Assembly: GCA_030640865.1 (NCBI GenBank)
Contig: DAOWIP010000029.1
Location: 1-8,077 of the forward strand
Length of the DNA: 8,077 nt
Origin: Sedimentisphaerales bacterium
Lineage (GTDB): Bacteria; Planctomycetota; Phycisphaerae; Sedimentisphaerales; SM23-30
Direction of reading: 5' to 3'
The translations under genes and the position numbers were made by a program. Below, in pieces: positions 5,886-8,077 of this stretch (its first letter is position 1; the number at the start of each line of letters is the position of its first letter). Under the pieces are notes generated by a model, which was not told where the DNA came from, did not search any database, and saw only the letters and a program-made list of their open reading frames with translations.

Positions 5886-6107
5886 TCTTAACGCTTTTCT
5901 GTGTCTGGCTATACGCTCACACAAATTCCAATTTACCAGATAAAGTTTGATAAATCAAACATAATATTGATAAAATCGCCAAAAATCTAAAAAACAGCGT
6001 AAAAACAGTCCTCACGCTCCAAAATCAAGGGGATAAAAAACTTTTGACGCTAGCAAACTTGTTTGCTGAAGGCAAAGAGGTGCTTTATCCAATACGGTTA
6101 TTCTGCT
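5886..6107. other. Gene-free A+T-rich stretch with two short palindromes
   Basis: No convincing frame or RNA gene is seen. Two near-perfect inverted repeats with 2-base centres stand out: GTTTGAT-AA-ATCAAAC (5945-5960) and AGCAAAC-TT-GTTTGCT (6052-6067). They share the GTTTG/CAAAC half-site in opposite order. Their size fits dimeric regulator sites, but no regulator gene is present to support this. The stretch lies between the end of the phosphoesterase gene and the leader of the small His/Cys gene. Confidence 0.5.
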
Positions 6108-6156
6108 CTACTCATCTACCCATACCACCCATATACCCATATACTCATCTACTCAT
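6108..6156. repeat. Octamer tandem repeat at the phosphoesterase 3' end
   Basis: On the plus strand six head-to-tail units follow the pattern [C/A]TAC[T/C]CAT: CTACTCAT, CTACCCAT, ACCACCCAT (one base longer), ATACCCAT, ATACTCAT, CTACTCAT. The last two units overlap the C-terminal codons and stop of the phosphoesterase gene (6145-6147); the others lie downstream. It is a short microsatellite-like array that could vary in copy number. Confidence 0.85.
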
Positions 6157-7422
6157 TTCAATAATGATCCGGTTCGTCACCTTACATTTAACGGGTTCAT
6201 AAAAAGGTGCCTTAAAGATAATAGTACTGTCCAGGACAAGCGGCGATATTTCTTCCACTTTTACGGGTTCAGCCGCCTTGACTTCCACATCTATTATCCT
6301 GCTCGCATAGGGCAGCAGATACTCCTTGATCGTATTCGGGTTCACAGTCAATTGCGGATGTCCTCTGAAACCCCCTTCGACCCTCATGGGAACAAATGCG
6401 AAGTTGGTAATCTTTATTTGCGTCTTTCCATTGACAAGCTTTTCCCCTTTGATTTTTATAGGTGTGCATACAATCGCTTTGCCCTGATCGATTTTCTTTT
6501 TCACTTCCATTACAGCGTCGGCCAATAATATGTTTGTAACATCCTCGCTGAATATCCCATCCAGCGTCAGATTCGCTAACCGCGGCCCTTTTTCGGTCAT
6601 TGTTACCCATACGATATGATCGAATCTCCCTAAACAAATCGACTCTGTCCTGCCGACCGACACATCTCCAACCTTTATTGCGCCTCCGGTAGTGCCCAGC
6701 CGGATATAGCTACGACCTTGGCGAACATTTTTTGCATACAGATGGATATGACCGGCAAAAACCGTGTATTTTCGTTCCCCCAGCAGTTTTTCAATCTCAA
6801 GCCAGCTCGGTCTATTCTTCTCCCACATCGGCCGATGTACAAACACCAGTGTCCACCGTACCTTGTGATACTTTTCCAATACTTCGCGAAAATATTCCTG
6901 CTGGTCTTTATCCAGATGATTCTTCTTGAATTCCTTTGCGCCGCCTTCACTGTCCAGGCACAAAAACAGTACATCTTTATATACAAAATGGTAATAGGGC
7001 TGTCCTCGCCGTTCCCGCCAGATTTCCAGCATCTCCGGACCGCTGATATCGTGGTTACCCGCTACATAGAAAAACGGCATTTCCAATTGCTTTACGATAT
7101 TATCGAACTCTTCCCACTCGCTCTTGATTCTCTCTTTATCGTTCGTATATCCTTCTATCAAATCTCCGATAGATATCACAAACTCCGGCTGTAACAGATT
7201 TACTTTTCGCATTGCCTTGGCAAACACACCCGGCCGATGCCCACCTGTCCTGTCCGAAACGATTACAAACTGAAATTCTTTCGCGTCATCCTGAAACTTA
7301 AGATGTGTCCACGGATTCGCCCCATTTGTTTTCTCGACAATACAATCCGTCTCGCCACGGCAGCATTCCGCGAACACCGCCGTCGCCAATATCATAATCA
7401 CCAGATACCATTGATTTCTCAT
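6145..7422 (-). CDS. Secreted calcineurin-like metallophosphoesterase
   Basis: The 425-residue product has a signal peptide (likely cut after A-V-F-A, residue 18) and a metallophosphoesterase domain at about residues 50-260. Motifs in order are V-S-D57-R-T-G-G, G86-D87-L, G122-N-H-D125, V-H196-R-P and G224-H-I-H227-L-Y. The first motif is usually D-x-H; here the His position is Thr59, so one metal ligand differs. All later ligands are present, so the enzyme may still be active. The substrate is unknown: the fold covers phosphomono- and phosphodiesters of many kinds. A beta-rich C-terminal region (about 290-425) has no recognised family. ATG at 7422 has AAGGA 6 bases upstream. The gene follows the membrane-protein gene by 16 bases, so they are probably co-transcribed. 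Its last codons and stop lie in an octamer tandem repeat. Confidence 0.88.
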   Translation of the reverse strand: MRNQWYLVIMILATAVFAECCRGETDCIVEKTNGANPWTHLKFQDDAKEFQFVIVSDRTGGHRPGVFAKAMRKVNLLQPEFVISIGDLIEGYTNDKERIKSEWEEFDNIVKQLEMPFFYVAGNHDISGPEMLEIWRERRGQPYYHFVYKDVLFLCLDSEGGAKEFKKNHLDKDQQEYFREVLEKYHKVRWTLVFVHRPMWEKNRPSWLEIEKLLGERKYTVFAGHIHLYAKNVRQGRSYIRLGTTGGAIKVGDVSVGRTESICLGRFDHIVWVTMTEKGPRLANLTLDGIFSEDVTNILLADAVMEVKKKIDQGKAIVCTPIKIKGEKLVNGKTQIKITNFAFVPMRVEGGFRGHPQLTVNPNTIKEYLLPYASRIIDVEVKAAEPVKVEEISPLVLDSTIIFKAPFYEPVKCKVTNRIIIEMSR

Positions 7423-7438
7423 AATATTCCTTACATAA

Positions 7439-8035
7439 TTAAGACTCTGTAACAGACAAAAGCATCATTTGTCTGACTTCGATAATATTCTTATATCGTT
7501 TCCAGACAAACAAAACCGGAAATATACACAATAATATATGAATAATGGCAACCGTGTTTAACATTGTTAAACTGATATGTTTGTTTTCAAACATATATCC
7601 AATTAATCCCAATGGACTGATAACCACAACCAATTCAGATTGCAATATCCCGGACAATATCGGAGGCAATATTAAATATAATATGGCCAAAAAACCAAGA
7701 AGAATTCCTATCTTCTCCGAATCATTTCTGTAAATCAACCAAAGCTCCAACAGCAGAAGCAACAGCATATACGAGCAGAATAATATAAAAAGCATGTATC
7801 CCCATTGAACCGGAGCAACCCTCGCTTTCACGGCGGCTCCGATTGCAAAAACAGACCAGACCGCAAACAAAACTATTGCCAGACTCATGTTACAGTGTCG
7901 TATAAAAGACAGAAGCGATTTCCTGCCGGAACCGGACTGAGTTTTAACAAATTGGCTGTTTTCGAAATATTTATGGGCTTGTCCCATCCATAGTTGGAGG
8001 TTGAAAAAAGCAATGGCTACTCCGGCCTGATCCAC
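7439..8035 (-). CDS. Integral membrane protein of unknown family
   Basis: The frame gives up to 198 residues with about four to five hydrophobic helices (roughly residues 51-68, 78-99, 107-128, 131-145 and 157-175). A soluble basic stretch precedes them, and the tail is charged. No motif identifies it. The loose layout recalls the C-terminal half of ABC-2 type permeases, but that is only an impression. The start is unsettled: GTG at 8035 lies in the loop of a perfect hairpin and is two codons past an in-frame stop, ATG at 7987 is an alternative, and ATG at 7891 sits at the first helix. None has a clear ribosome binding site. It could therefore be an intact small protein or the 3' remnant of a longer gene. 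It ends 16 bases before the phosphoesterase start. Confidence 0.55.
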   Translation of the reverse strand: MDQAGVAIAFFNLQLWMGQAHKYFENSQFVKTQSGSGRKSLLSFIRHCNMSLAIVLFAVWSVFAIGAAVKARVAPVQWGYMLFILFCSYMLLLLLLELWLIYRNDSEKIGILLGFLAILYLILPPILSGILQSELVVVISPLGLIGYMFENKHISLTMLNTVAIIHILLCIFPVLFVWKRYKNIIEVRQMMLLSVTES

Positions 8036-8048
8036 GTAAGATCAGGCC
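8024..8048. repeat. Perfect 9-pair inverted repeat near the right edge
   Basis: GGCCTGATC and GATCAGGCC flank the 7-base loop CACGTAA. The candidate GTG start (8035-8033) of the membrane-protein frame lies in the loop. On the minus strand a T-run (TTTTTT) comes only about 14 bases after the stem, so it is not a typical intrinsic terminator, though it may end or separate an upstream transcript. Confidence 0.6.
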
Positions 8049-8077
8049 AGACAAATAATTAACTTTTACTCGAAAGG

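Noticed and set aside
6108..6156. CRISPR array
   Set aside because: The units are 8 bases, directly adjacent and without spacers.
7350..7422. Lipoprotein signal in the phosphoesterase (F-A-E-C-C)
   Set aside because: Glu before Cys is a poor lipobox, and a normal signal peptidase I site (A-V-F-A) is present just before it.

Overview
The window looks like a chromosomal segment of a Gram-negative planctomycete, most likely of the Phycisphaerae/Sedimentisphaerales type. This rests on three kinds of gene found together: an H-x9-D type pseudopilin, a PEP-CTERM surface protein, and a cysteine-rich protein ending in two dockerin repeats of the D-L-N-x-D-C-Y style. A Kdo transferase gene shows that the cell makes lipid A-based lipopolysaccharide. 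The lineage is inferred from protein style only.

Every gene I can support reads on the minus strand, so in transcription order the window runs from right to left. At the right edge, a membrane protein of unknown family (7439-8035) is followed 16 bases later by a secreted calcineurin-like phosphoesterase (6145-7422). These two look like one operon. The 3' end of the phosphoesterase gene runs into an octamer tandem repeat (6108-6156). Next comes a gene-poor stretch (5886-6107) with two short palindromes, then one copy of a 57-base dispersed repeat (5829-5885). That repeat sits just ahead of a small membrane-anchored protein with a His-rich and C-P-I-C segment (5460-5807).

The centre holds a tandem pair of homologous secreted proteins, 75 bases apart. 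The first (4373-5329) carries two dockerin repeats at its C-terminus. The second (3599-4297) carries the same ectodomain but ends in a PEP-CTERM sorting signal. A probable terminator follows at 3563-3577. A pseudopilin-like gene (2620-3390) comes next, with related palindromic repeats on both sides.

The left part is housekeeping. It holds waaA/kdtA (982-2337), then a clear sigma70-like promoter (850-878), a candidate structured RNA (about 722-843), tRNA-Gln(UUG) (629-700), the second copy of the 57-base repeat (564-620), and the N-terminal 184 residues of ribose-phosphate pyrophosphokinase (prs, 1-553, running off the edge).

The most interesting signals are: (1) the 57-base repeat, 52/57 identical, lying in the same orientation 10 and 21 bases ahead of two unrelated genes; (2) the tandem pair that joins one ectodomain to two different surface-attachment signals; and (3) the promoter-driven structured leader upstream of tRNA-Gln. 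I saw no CRISPR array, transposase, rRNA or phage gene.
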